A DNA stretch of 64,000 nt from Coprinellus micaceus. Taxonomy: Eukaryota; Basidiomycota; Agaricomycetes; Agaricales; Psathyrellaceae. The notes below the pieces were generated by a model. It was not told the origin of the DNA and made no database searches. It worked only from the letters and a program-made list of their open reading frames with translations. The stretch's first letter is position 1; each line of letters begins with the position of its first letter. Positions 1-10,439 of the stretch are shown piece by piece. The translations under genes and the position numbers were made by a program. The DNA is taken from assembly GCA_951394405.1 (NCBI GenBank), contig OX596340.1, positions 124,001-188,000 of the forward strand. Direction: 5' to 3'.

Positions 1-1252
1 GAACAATGTATAGTACTGAGCGGGTAATGGGAAGTCTTACCATGGAGGCGCCAGAGAGGGAGGCAGTAGACTAGGCAGATTGCATCGTATCATGTTCAGC
101 TTTTTCGTGAGTGGGATATAGAGTAATGGAACTCACCGTCCTTCCAAGTGCTGATGACGTTCAAGCCTTGGCCGAAGATGTCAACGAGGGGTCCGTAGTT
201 CGAGAACGAAGCGCGCTCGTCAGTAATGGTAGACGCTCCCACAGTGATTGCCTCGGAGGCACGGGCGGGGGAGCTGGTGGATGCGTCCTGGTTGCTGTTA
301 CCCGCTGCGACAACGACGTGGACACCGGCCGCAACAAGCTAGAGGTATAGGTGGGTCAGGTCAGTGCCAGGCATACCTTGCTGGAGAGAAGCGCAGATAC
401 TTACGGCGCGAGTAGCGCCATCGAAAGCGGTGTTTGGGGCCGCTCCAAGGGAAATCGAGACCACGCTGGGCTTGTTACCAAAACCCTTGATTGTGTTCAA
501 AGTGAGGTTGATTCCACTGATACTGCGGTGGAAGTTAGAATGTCTTCTCAACGATGAGTTAGTGCAATAGACGTACACGTCCGAGATAGCACCAGATCCG
601 GAGTCGCTCAGGACCTTGATAGCGCGAACCCTCGCTGCACCATAGCGGCCACCAACGGCTGTCCCGCTGTTTGGTAGCCACAGTTAGTCGAGCTCAGTGA
701 TAGGAAGGCATAGAAACCTACGCGCAGTGAGTTCCGTGACCGTTCCCGTCTTGAAGGCTAAAACCTCTGTTAGGAAGGCGATTCAGATCGAGTGAGAGGC
801 GATGCGTACGGATAGCCGCCGAATTGTCCAAGCCAGCTAGCACGACCACCGGAGTCGGACCGGGGTTGTAAAAGAGGGGCACCAGGATCAGAATGGGGAG
901 TAGGGTGGAAAGAGAATGGGACGTACATGGGTAACGCGGATGCCAGTGTCAATGATGTAGATGTCGACCCCCTGGCCCGCGCGAGGGTCATGCATAGTTG
1001 TACGTGTAGGTCAGTTGGTTATCAGCGTGATGAGTAACTGTCATTTTCCCAAACCGTGTGGGAGTTCGGCTTACCCATCCAGACACCCAAGGCGCTTCTT
1101 GGAGTTGATGCGAGCAAGACCCCAAGGTTCGTTGTTCCTCGTTTTAGTTTCAGTCGGTCATCATTCCGTACCAGTGAGCGGAATTGTGGAGGATGATGCG
1201 TACGTGGTAGCAGTTGCATTGACGATACCATCCTCCACAGTAGAGGCAACAC
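1..1252 (-). pseudogene. S8 subtilisin-like serine protease, decayed, 3' end outside window
   Basis: Reading right to left, the exons spell a proteinase-K-type peptidase: an Asp motif DIYIIDTG near 930-965, the His motif NGHGTHC near 725-745, VVVAAGN near 290-310, and the Ser motif LSGASM near 40-60, so all three catalytic residues are present. Most introns have good GT..AG borders. Two acceptors look broken. Before the Asp exon the expected CAG|T reads ACACG|T (about 990) and no other AG can restore the frame. Before the GGRASW exon the intron starting GTACGTCC has no AG at all; the expected CAG reads CGG (about 868). The usual FGGR is also SGGR. Upstream (1140-1252) is a short acidic stretch that may end the propeptide. 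The remainder lies off the left edge. I call it a pseudogene; use of non-canonical acceptors is the alternative. Confidence 0.7.
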
Positions 1253-1260
1253 CGGGGGTG

Positions 1261-1341
1261 GGTGTCATCTGCCTGAGATGCGGTTGAAAGTAATGATTAT
1301 TTGCGAAGGCAGTACCCTATGAAGATCTATGTGCCTGGACT
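1261..1341. repeat. S8-flanking segment, copy 1 of a duplicated block
   Basis: This stretch lies between the S8 relic and the stop codon of six-TM gene A. It matches 5118-5198 at about three of four positions, starting GGTGTCAT and ending CCTGGACTA here and CCTGAACTA there. On the minus strand both copies share an intron-like end (CATCTCAG). It marks the start of a duplicated unit that also contains the six-TM gene pairs A/B and C/D. The match was judged by eye. Confidence 0.65.
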
Positions 1342-1347
1342 AGATGC

Positions 1348-2296
1348 TCATGGTCGGCTGAACGGTAGCAAAACACAACCCAGGCATGCAGCAGCAAGAA
1401 GCATGATCCCAGACGTGAGGAATAGAGCGAGTGGGACCACGAATATCAGCCACCACTCACTTTCGTTTGGGCCCGGTCTTAACCTCTCAAGGGGCCCCCC
1501 CTCACCGAGCAAGAGAGCCATTTCCTTCAGCGCCCACCAACACAGAATCGACGCTGGCCATCCCAGTAACTTCACCATGAATCGCGCTGACAACGATTTG
1601 TTGAGAGAGCGAGAGTGAAGGGAGAGAATATCTACGTACCTAGAGGTGCACAGTTTGATGTGAAGAACCAGGAGACCGTCTCTATGGGGGCGTCTTCGTA
1701 CCACCCCACCCAATACAAGCTAGGTAGCACAGAGAGTCAGCCTATGTGTGTCGAAAATCTTCGAGAGATAAACGTACCCCAATGATACCACCACACTATA
1801 AACCCACTCCATAGCTTTGGGTCCGGCTATCTCTCCATGGAAGGATAGATACGCCTTCGTAGTCCCAAAGCATATCGCCGATACAGTGACCAAAAGTCGG
1901 TAGGCGGTTATGGTTGGCGATCTCGGGCGGACGAAAAGCACACCGTTGCCCTTCGTGGGGTTGCATACGGGAATATAGTCGTTGTCATTGCTGAACGCAA
2001 CCATGATGCTGTCAATAAGGTCGGCCTGGAACAGCCATTCCGGCCTTGCGTTTGTCTCCCCGTCGTGGTACGAGAGGAAGAAGACTCTGGGGTTCAAACA
2101 TTTCAGCTTGTGACTCCACCACTTCGAGTACCGAACGTAGGTAGGAGACTCACATGAGGAAGAAAACGACACCAGCTAGCCACTCGAGAGTCACCGAAGC
2201 AGGTGGGCAAAGGGCTTTGGCTGTGCTCAGCGCAATCGTCGCCACAGACAAACCAACACGGTATACGGTCAGTTTCGGCCTCCATGCACGGTCCAT
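1348..2296 (-). CDS. Six-TM membrane protein of unknown function, copy A
   Basis: Four exons: 2296-2154, 2086-1778, 1719-1640 and 1586-1348. They sum to 771 nt and give 256 residues. All introns are GT..AG. I do not recognise a named domain. Hydrophobic segments suggest six TM helices. The protein has an internal duplication: a two-helix unit with YR, then T.KA, then EW, then VV occurs at about residues 11-45 and again at about 98-140. The exon pattern (143/309/80/variable) is shared by copies B to F. The start codon is placed by alignment with the other copies. It lies tail to tail with the S8 relic and head to tail with copy B, about 350 bp upstream. Function is unknown; a membrane location is inferred from hydrophobicity only. 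Confidence 0.8.
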
Positions 2297-2645
2297 TCGA
2301 GCTCGACACGTTCGCAGGTTCCCTGTCACCTTTCTCAAGACGGGGAGGGCGCTGGTTGTTGTGATCCCCGAAATACCCCCACGCACCGCCTCCCCAAGAC
2401 ACAAGGCTGGTGACTCGATCGGAAGGTGGGCAAGCCACGACACCTTCGCGTGCGGCACGCCACCGCTGGCGACCTTATCGAGGATGGCGCCCAGCAGGGC
2501 GACACATTCAACACGGGGCTTCACAGATTTCTGATGGCTAAGCATGGAAAAGATGGAACCCAGTGTGAGCCCAAGCTGGACACGCGTTTTGTGAGGGATC
2601 CTCCAGCGAGGCATCACATTGGAGAGGGTCTTATCCCAAATAAAA

Positions 2646-3604
2646 TCAGATAAACGGAAGTACAAGACACATGAACGCAAAGACCACAAGATGCACCAAC
2701 ACATACCCAAGAACGCAAAATCCAATACCCAACAGGAACTTGAGCACATACCGTCCTTCGCTTTGCGCCCCTACCATCACCTCAATGGTCCTTAGGAGGA
2801 CGACGAATAAAGTTTTGATGCCGTAGAAAATGAAGACTGAGCCGGCCGGTCCGAGGAGCTTTAGAATGAATTGGGCTGGTTATTGGTTAGCGTTGCTTAT
2901 GTACAGTACGGCGGAGGGTGAGGGGTAGAACGGGCAAGGATGTGACTTACCGACCGTCGCTCGGTCCTTGGTGAAGAACAACGGTATGGCCCCACGTGGG
3001 CCGTGTTCGTAGAGCCCGAGCCAATAGAACCTAACGCCATCGTAAGTCCCACTATATACCAGCATAACGAACTGTCTAGTGCACATACGCTAGAGAAACT
3101 CCCCCGCCGTAGGCCCACTCGATCGGCCCAGGCGCGGTCACTTCGCCAAGGTAACATAGACAGGCTTTGGTGGTACCAAAAACTATGGCCGCCGTCGTCA
3201 CCATGAGTCGGTATCCGGTTATTATAGGGTAGGGCCCGTAGAGATTGTGCGCTCCCGGACCTCCTACCATGTCGTGTGCTGGAGCGTCATACCTATCCCC
3301 ACAGAATGCTCCCCCGATGCTATCAATCATGTCGACCTGAAAAAGCCACACTGGCTTCACATGGCCATCTGCGTCCCGATATGAGAGGAAGGACACCCTG
3401 GTACCGGAATGTGAGCCTTTTTCCCCAATACGAAACCGACAACAAAGTGACTCACAGAAGGAAGAATACAATGCCAATTACCCACTCGAGCGTCACCGAA
3501 GCAGGCGAACAGAGCGCTTTCGCACTGCTCAGCGCGATTGTAACGATTATCAACCCCAATCGGTAGACAGTGAGCTTCGGATGCCAGCGCCGTCCACGAT
3601 CTAT
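2646..3604 (-). pseudogene. Six-TM membrane protein, copy B, start codon lost
   Basis: Exons 3604-3456, 3397-3089, 3030-2951 and 2875-2646 sum to 768 nt and stay open, so the body would give 255 residues close to copy D. At the position where D has ATG (MDRGWRW) this copy has ATA (3604-3602, giving IDRGRRW), and exon 1 contains no other Met. An in-frame ATG lies about 62 codons upstream (3790), so expression with a long unrelated N-terminus is possible. I treat it as probably inactive by start loss. The rest, including both YR..KA..EW units, looks undamaged, so the loss is probably recent. Confidence 0.7.
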
Positions 3605-4860
3605 TCTACTGGTCGCCGCAGATGCCTTTCCTGAGGAAGACAAGGTGGGGGAACAAAAAGAGAGAGATATGTGCCTACCTGTTAGGGATCCTCGGTTGAA
3701 GAACCGCTTTTCACAAGCGTACGCCGTGTGATTGGCCAGTCGTGAAATGTTCCGGCGACGTTTCCGGTCCCCCGCTGGCGAGTCCGTCACGACGAGGGCG
3801 TCGGGTATCCAGGACCCTTATGGGGGTGCCAGGACTGAATGCAGACAGAGGAATCCGGGGTGTTTTGGTGATTGTGGAACGAAGAATACAGTGCACTCTG
3901 CAACATGTCAATGTCGGACCGTGCACCTCGCGGTCGTCATTTTGCGTTGAGTTCGTTCAGAGAATAAAGTGGCCATTGAATCCCCCATCTTGCGTCCGTT
4001 CTCTCAAAGTCCGGCGACACGCCAAATTGCACAAACAGAATCGAGCGAGGGGTCGCATACGCCCGGAGCAGGTGAGGGCAGACGCAAGGAATAGTCGATC
4101 GCGGTCCCGCGCTGGCGTGAATGCACCACCTAGAGGCCACTAAGCTGGGCCGGGTCAGAGGAGCTTGGATCCCTACTGAATCGGGAGCCAATGGGCCGCG
4201 CATTTCGCTCAGAGGAGAATTGTTGCCCATCGCAAACGCGGCAAAGCTTCTCGCAAGGATAGCATCTCTTTCGCGGAACAAGAAAGAAGGATGGCTCGGC
4301 AGCACGAGGCGTGGGGGGCTCGTGACATGACGAGGTCGGTTTGACGAATGGGACGCCAAACAAGCAAGAGATCGGATAAAGAGAGAGATAAGGTGCACAT
4401 AGATCTCCCTCGGCGTCCTTTCCCTGGCCCCTGTTGGTCTTCGTCGCCCTGTCCCCCATCCCAGTCCAGGTTACGGTCCGTTGATGTGTAGAGACTGCGA
4501 CACGAGAATTCGTCGATAACTGTAGACCTGGTGAGAGAAGTCTTGCGGAGTATGATGGGATAGCCCCTGGTGTCTTTGAGCCAGATTCCTAGGAGGATGA
4601 AGCCAAAGGAGGTAAAAGGAGGCCAGAGATGTTGATTGAGAAAGTGAGATCGACGTCCGAGACGGATCAAGCCGATGCCGGTTTGCCGGGGCCCCTGTCG
4701 AACTTGAAAGGCGGGAGTCACTTTTTATCTTGGACGCCTCAGTCACACAAGACCCCTTCAAAGGAATACACAATGAGACTAAACAGGGACTGGTACTGCT
4801 ATGAATCAACCATCATCTAAGAAACATAACAGACCGAGAATGAATGGGACACAGAGCATA
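3605..4860. other. Duplicated upstream segment with degraded gene-like sequence
   Basis: This intergenic stretch upstream of copy B shares blocks with the DNA upstream of copy D (19181-19760). Examples are the CCGCTGGCGA-type motif at 3772 versus 19327 and a block at 4655-4700 versus 19642-19690. Several overlapping open frames exist on the minus strand (4209-4721 has one hydrophobic segment), but none keeps one frame in both copies. I therefore call no gene. It is best read as promoter plus relic sequence carried in the segmental duplication. Confidence 0.5.
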
Positions 4861-5117
4861 CCCGTCCCTCCTGCTACGAGGATCGCAACTGAGGATACTC
4901 GTGCCAGGACCCCCTCGGATGGGTAATATCAGAACCTTCAATAGATTATCCACGACAAGCTCTAGCTAGAGGATAATTCCCCATGAGTCATGAGAAACGC
5001 CGGCCATGCAAAGAGTTTCCCGACGATGCACGTAAAACTGATTGAAGGACGCAACCAGCTGGTCAGGGAGGAATCGCGTAAGACCCGTCAGGTGGAATGT
5101 ACCATGAGGTGGCGAGG

Positions 5118-5198
5118 GTGTCATAAGCCTGAGATGCCGTTGGAAATATTGATTTTCGCGAAGGCGGTATTCTATGAAGACCTATGTACCTGAACTAT
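5118..5198. repeat. S8-flanking segment, copy 2, at left edge of the insert
   Basis: Partner of 1261-1341. In copy 1 the matching sequence is followed within about 15 bp by the 3' end of six-TM gene A. Here the match stops after CCTGAACTA, and the equivalent next sequence (3' end of gene C) is only found at about 16883. This places an insertion breakpoint at about 5196-5205. Confidence 0.65.
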
Positions 5199-5217
5199 GT
5201 ATGCACACCCGATCGCG

Positions 5218-5251
5218 TACCCGGGTACCGTCACGTGACGCGGGTACCCCG
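5218..5251. repeat. Palindromic motif near left end of insert
   Basis: Two GGTACC sites flank the perfect 10-bp palindrome GTCACGTGAC. It lies within about 50 bp of the inferred left breakpoint. A similar GGTAC-rich palindrome lies near the other end (16295-16312). Possibly a recombinase or host-factor binding site; not tested. Confidence 0.5.
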
Positions 5252-6117
5252 CCTCCCCTGGCGCGCTGAGACAGCCCCACCGCCCGTTCGGGAAGGCTCG
5301 CCCCTGTCGCCCCCGTCCGAGGGCCCTCCGTCGCGGGGCGATCGAGCGTGCCAGGGTCGGCGGGACGCGTCCCGTATGGGGTGCCCTCCGAGCCGGCCCC
5401 CCAATTCCCCCGCTTGTGACCTCAACCTCCCGTTCTCCTAGTCCTCCATAGCTTAGAATTAGCGACTTATTTCCTGGGCCTAGTAGAAATCGATTTATAG
5501 GATGCTCCCTCTTTGAATGTGCCTGGGCTCGAAGGTGTTGGGAACTCGAAGGCGTTGGGAAGTGCCTTCCATTTTGGGACGGCTGCTGGATTGCAACCGC
5601 CTGGGCGCTTAACCGCCTTTACTTACTACATCCCACTCACTCGCTTGCCGTCTACGCTGTTGCCACGGAGAACAGCTCTGGTGGGCGCCTGGGCTTTCCC
5701 TGCAGCGCGCCCATGGCTTGTAGTTGTTCGCACGCCGGCGACTAGTCCACCAGCGGCATGGCAAACCTCACACCGCCCCTCCTGCGCTCCAACTTCCTGC
5801 TGACCCCAATCGTCACCGCCCAGAGCTCCTATGGACCAACAGGCCGTAGTTTAACCCAGCGAGTTGAGCTGATTCGAGTCGCGCACCGCTCGCGCCAAAA
5901 CGACTGCATTCAAACGCCAAGCACCGCTCACGCCAACACGACGGCACGCTTGTGGGAGGAGGGTGGAGTGCGAGAGGTGGCTGTTGGCTTCGCTTCCCCT
6001 TGCCCCCTCAATTCCATTGGGCATAGGTGCGTCTCGTCGGTCCTACCCTCGTCAATTAAATTAATCTACAGTAGACAACAGATATCGATATTTCGATTTA
6101 CTTTACTCGTCAACGAC
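5252..6117. other. No gene seen; GC-rich start
   Basis: The first 200 bp are strongly GC-rich and the rest is mixed. Open frames are short and show no conserved pattern. It contains the 3' flank of the XPG-type nuclease gene. Confidence 0.5.
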
Positions 6118-8002
6118 TCAAGCGTCATCGGTTAGGTCGATGACCTCGTCCTTCAGGACTCGCCTTTTTTTGGAAGGTCCTTCCCCTCGGTCGATATCGC
6201 CCGCTCGCTTGGCAGCTGGGGCTTCCAACTGTTCAAGGTCACGGAAAACGTCACCTGTGGGATCAAAGGATCCAAGGCCATCCTCCCCCATGCTCTGCAT
6301 TATCCCTGCCTCTGCTTTACCTTTACCCTTCTCTCCCCTTTTCGGCTTCTTTCCAATCTTCGCAGCCCACGCCGGCAGCATCATGGACGGTACCCAGACC
6401 TCGACGGTCTTCGCACCATTCAGAACCTCTGGGAATATACCCTCTCCAACCATCGCAGCAACGACGTCGAGCTCTCGCACATGGAGGCGCCCTTCGATTT
6501 GACCAGAAGAGGTCTTCAACTTCCGCACCTTCAGCCCGCACCACTCAATGGGAAGCTGGCGCGCAGGCGTTCCAAACTGGCTACTGGTAGCAGTCCAGCG
6601 ACATTGCTCCTAAGGACAGGTAAGTTCTGTTACAGCCAGATGAGAATTGGGTACCAAGCACTCACAGAAAATATCATCCTTAGCACTAGTCCTTCCCAGA
6701 GGTGGGCGCGAAGGACCTTGAGAAGGGCGGTCGCATCCGACCAGCCAAGTTGGTCACGACAGAACCGGATGATGGAGACGGGATTGGGCTCTTCAGGCCC
6801 CACCCGCCATTTGCGAGCATCAGGCTGGTAATCCGGGAATGTTGCAGAGGTGGCGGGGTTGACGTATTTATTGACGGCTTCGAGGGGCGGAAAGTTGGCA
6901 AGTCCTCTCAGTAGATTGTTCTGAACTTTGGTACTGAATAGAACCGTCTTGTTGGCGATCGCTTCGGAGACGCGACCTCTCCAGCCTTCAAGGAGAACCT
7001 CTCGCTCTTCATCATTCCGAGCTGTCTTCATGTCTCTATAGAGCGAGTCCCCGACCCCAGAAAGAGCAATCTCCGCTGCGCCGGCACGCCCGCAATGGGC
7101 GATGCCAGGGTCATAGTCGCCACCAGCAGCAAGCGCATAAACAAAAAGTCGGCCATGCGTAAACCCAAGACTCTGCGCAATATCAGCGGTGCTGAGTTGC
7201 TTAACATTGTCTGTGTTTTTCCGCTCGTCGTGAGTTAGGCTTTTAAGGAGGCCCAGACCATGTAAGCCTCAATGTGCCGCCTAGAAATGAGATACTTACC
7301 TCCTTAGAACTGTGGTCGCTCCAAAGACAAGAGCGTCTCCATCTTTGGTATATAGAGCATCAATTGAACCCCAGCGGTTCAACGTGGCCAGTTCAGCCTC
7401 GGCCTCACCAGGAGCCTGGAGTTTTGGTCTCAGGGCGCCGTTCAAAGCAGGGCGGGTAGCATACCAGGACATACCTGGTGGACAAAGAAGCCAAAGGATG
7501 CGACCAGTATCTTCGCGTCATTCACCCACCACAAGGGCGTGGTATTGACGAGAACGCCACGCTTGAGCGGGGGGCGATTGGGGCCGTCAAAGACGAAGAC
7601 GAAAGTAGCAGAGACCTTTAGAAGCTTGCACAGGCGGAAGAATAAAGGCCGGAACGGCCCACTTCCTGAGGCGACGTGCATTCCACTGGCCTGTGTCACC
7701 GCCACGCATTCGTCAAAATAGGTTCTTCATATCAGGTGGTCAAGGCGGTTGTCAGTCATATTTAGCAAGGTACACTTAGATGTGCAACATACCCCATGTC
7801 AATACCAATGATCGGTAATTCATCGACAATTGGGCTATCTGCAGTCCCTCGCATTCTCACACCTTGCAACGCCAGCTGAGAGAGAGACTTCGTCTGCTCG
7901 GCAGGGCTCACTAACTAATTAATTGACCATTGTGTTAGCCTGAGGGCGTACTGGATGTGGAACGCAGAGGCGACAAACCTTCCATAGCGCTGCGACTCCC
8001 AT
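6118..8002 (-). CDS. XPG/FEN-family structure-specific nuclease
   Basis: Six exons: 8002-7979, 7914-7793, 7724-7475, 7415-7300, 7239-6666 and 6609-6118. They sum to 1578 nt and give 525 residues. The start MGVAALWK matches the Met-Gly N-terminus typical of the FEN/XPG/GEN1 family. Acidic metal ligands are visible in order: GID47MG, FD95GP, PGE136AE138AE, KD157GD159AL, and the later GGDYDPG. The C-terminus (after about residue 380) is basic with KKRR and ends VIDLTDDA. Family members cut branched or flapped DNA; the exact substrate cannot be read here, and a GEN1-like resolvase is one possibility. The gene is intact and co-oriented with the dioxygenase and recombinase inside the putative element. 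Confidence 0.85.
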
Positions 8003-8321
8003 GTTTGAATGCTCCTTTTAGATTTAAACGAGTAATTGAGTAGAGATGGTGGTTTCCAGAAGAATAGAAAGTGTTCAACGCAAGTTAGACGTTATGTCTG
8101 AAGCCCGCTCCGCACCCCAAATAGGAGTGATCGGTGTCTTGTGACATTGTGGCGCTCATAAGCGCGCACAGCCTGACTTAGGCGCCGAAACCATGGAGGC
8201 GCCAGTGCCCCAACATTTCCCAAGATCAGTGCTAGATGACGATGTAGTGCACATTCTCAGATAAGCTGGACCTACAAAACATGTATATTACTCATCAAGC
8301 CCACTGGCGCGCTACTATACT

Positions 8322-10043
8322 TTACTCAGGCTCAGGCATGAGCGGAGCAGGTGCACCCTTGAGCAGTTCATCCATGGTAGACCACAGTCCAAGCCCCATC
8401 TCCCACCGAGTAGTTTTGTCCTCCATCATCTTGCGATATTTAGCCTTACTTTTTTTCTTGAGCTGCTTCTCGGTGCCAAATTCGTTATCGACATAACGGA
8501 ACATTGCACCAGCAGTGTATTGGGTAAATGAAGCACGTGTCTCACCGTCTTGAACCGGAATGTTTCCATGAGTGATGGTCGCAGACGGAAGGAGGACATG
8601 GGTGCCTGAGGGAAACTGAATGATAAGCTTGGGCTCCTTGAGGACGATATGTCCGCCCTTCGTGTAGTCGTACTTGCCGACAGCGTGAACAACACAGAAT
8701 CCGAAGGCGAGGTTTCGGCAGTCCCGATGGAAGCAAGTCGCGACTTGCTTCCCTGCGTTGCACGCTGCAGCACAGAAGATCGACCTTTCCCAGTTTGGGA
8801 ACAGGTCAGAGAGTCGATTGCGAACGGGGATGGTGTGTGCGTGGTAGTAGTTGTAGAGTTTTGGTAGGTAGAATTTGAACGAAGCTGTAAATGTGAGGTT
8901 CCGTAAATAGTGATGAACCAGGGGGCCAGGTCATAGAAGTTACTCACCACTTTGATGCAGCGCAAGCCTCTCCAGCTCAGCGCTTCTACGTAGCGCGTCG
9001 GCAGCCTCTGAGTGCGTGTCATTCCTCAAGTTGTATGGTCGTGGGGGGCCATGCCCCGCCCCGATTCCAATGCGAATGGCGGCAAAGCCTTCTCCGCGAG
9101 TGTGCGAGAACTCATCCTTCGAGATCCCGCCATTGGTGCCTAACTCAACCAGCAGTTCGGCAACTGCATTGCACGCTGCATCGTAGGTGGGGTCTTCAGG
9201 CTTGGGTACCCCAACGAAGAATATCTTCTTGGTCTCTTCGTCTACCAGCACAAGGGGCTCTCTACGCGATTAAACATCAGTGTCCATGCCAGGGTCAAAC
9301 CATGCAAAGACGCACCGCCCATCCCATCCAATCAACTCGTAGCCCTCATTGAGTAAGTCCTGCATGTTCAGCACGGACTGGTCCTTCCCGTCTGGGTTTT
9401 TTGCTTCATACCCGCTTGAGTTTGTCGGCAACTCATCCAGTGGAAGCGTGACCGGGACGGTTTTTGCTGTGTCGAGGAAGTGGGCCCCCGTAGGCGGGGC
9501 AGGTGCCTGGGTATTCTGGATAAAGGCCTTCGCCTGCTTGGACTTGCGTTGTGCGATCTTCTGCCTTTTTTTATAGGATTTGCGCCCCCCACCATGGGTG
9601 CTCGACTCGGCGTCCGCCGGGAAAGTGTGGGCTGTTGAAGGTAGGGGCGTCAAGCTCGGGCGCCTATCCTGACCCGAGGTCTCCGTCGCGATCGGAATGG
9701 TATCCTCCTCCACGTAACCATCGAAAGCGACGGCCTTGCGTTTGAGAGGCAGGGAATTGAATGCGCCCGCGAACTCTACGCAACCGTCTCCACCCTCCAG
9801 CTCATCCTCCTTGCGCATGTCCTCCTCCAGCGCCTCCTCCAGTTCTCTGGCCACGGCCCTTTGCAAAGCGGCATGAAGCGAGAATGAGGCCTTACACTGG
9901 AGGAACCGGAACGCGGTTGGAGAGGGAGCTACGTAAGCGAAAGAAGGCGCCTAGTGGCGAAGAAGAATAGGTGGTATGGGGTTTTGAGTAGAATGATAAA
10001 CAGGTTGAGTGCGGGGGCTTACCTCCTGGTTGGATGGCTGCAT
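8322..10043 (-). CDS. TET/JBP-like 2-oxoglutarate/Fe(II) dioxygenase
   Basis: Exons 10043-10023, 9950-9316, 9261-8948 and 8884-8322 sum to 1533 nt and give 510 residues. The C-terminal domain has an Fe(II)/2OG layout: H376-R-D378, a distal H429, and R440 before SFTQYTAG. The segment GGHIVL and the SFTQY.AG..RWV-like ending resemble the basidiomycete proteins described as TET/JBP-family DNA-base dioxygenases, which are often linked to transposons. Family assignment is from memory of the motif pattern. The N-terminal part has an acidic stretch and a Lys/Arg-rich segment (about residues 125-150), possibly nuclear or DNA-binding. An in-frame Met also exists at 10142. It could act on 5-methylcytosine; substrate and activity are untested. 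Confidence 0.75.
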
Positions 10044-10439
10044 TACGGCGAATAGTGTGCTTGAATGGGAGGAGAAGGTGAAGGAGACCGCTCGCTGAGT
10101 CCGCACCCCCGGGAATGAGGGCACTGGGCTATTGAGCTGCAAGTGGAGTATGCACTGGGTGCTGGAGCTGAGTGGGTTGGTATGAGGAGCTGGCCAACAG
10201 GCGACACGTAGAGGTACGACAGAAAATTTTAATGAAACTCAGAACAAGAGAATATTTGATATCAAATGGATATTTCCAGGAAATGAAATTCACCTACGGG
10301 TTTAAACGTCTACAAGAGGGCGCGCTTCCTCAATTTAGTGACCAGAGCGTCGCGACGCGCTAATTGCAGCCGTTTTGGGTGTTAAGCGCTGGGCGCGGAT
10401 ACTGATCAGGAGTTTGTTGGCGGGGTACAAACGGCCTTG
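10044..10439. other. No gene seen upstream of the dioxygenase
   Basis: Mostly AT-rich between 10190 and 10320, with a 14-bp perfect palindrome ATTTGATATCAAAT near 10256. It probably holds the promoter of the dioxygenase gene. No coding pattern was seen. Confidence 0.4.

Noticed and set aside
9262..9315. In-frame TAA in the dioxygenase gene, apparently a nonsense mutation
   Set aside because: It lies in a 54-nt intron with a good donor (CG|GTGCGT) and acceptor (GCGTAG|A). Removing it joins WDGR to EPLVLVDEE in frame.
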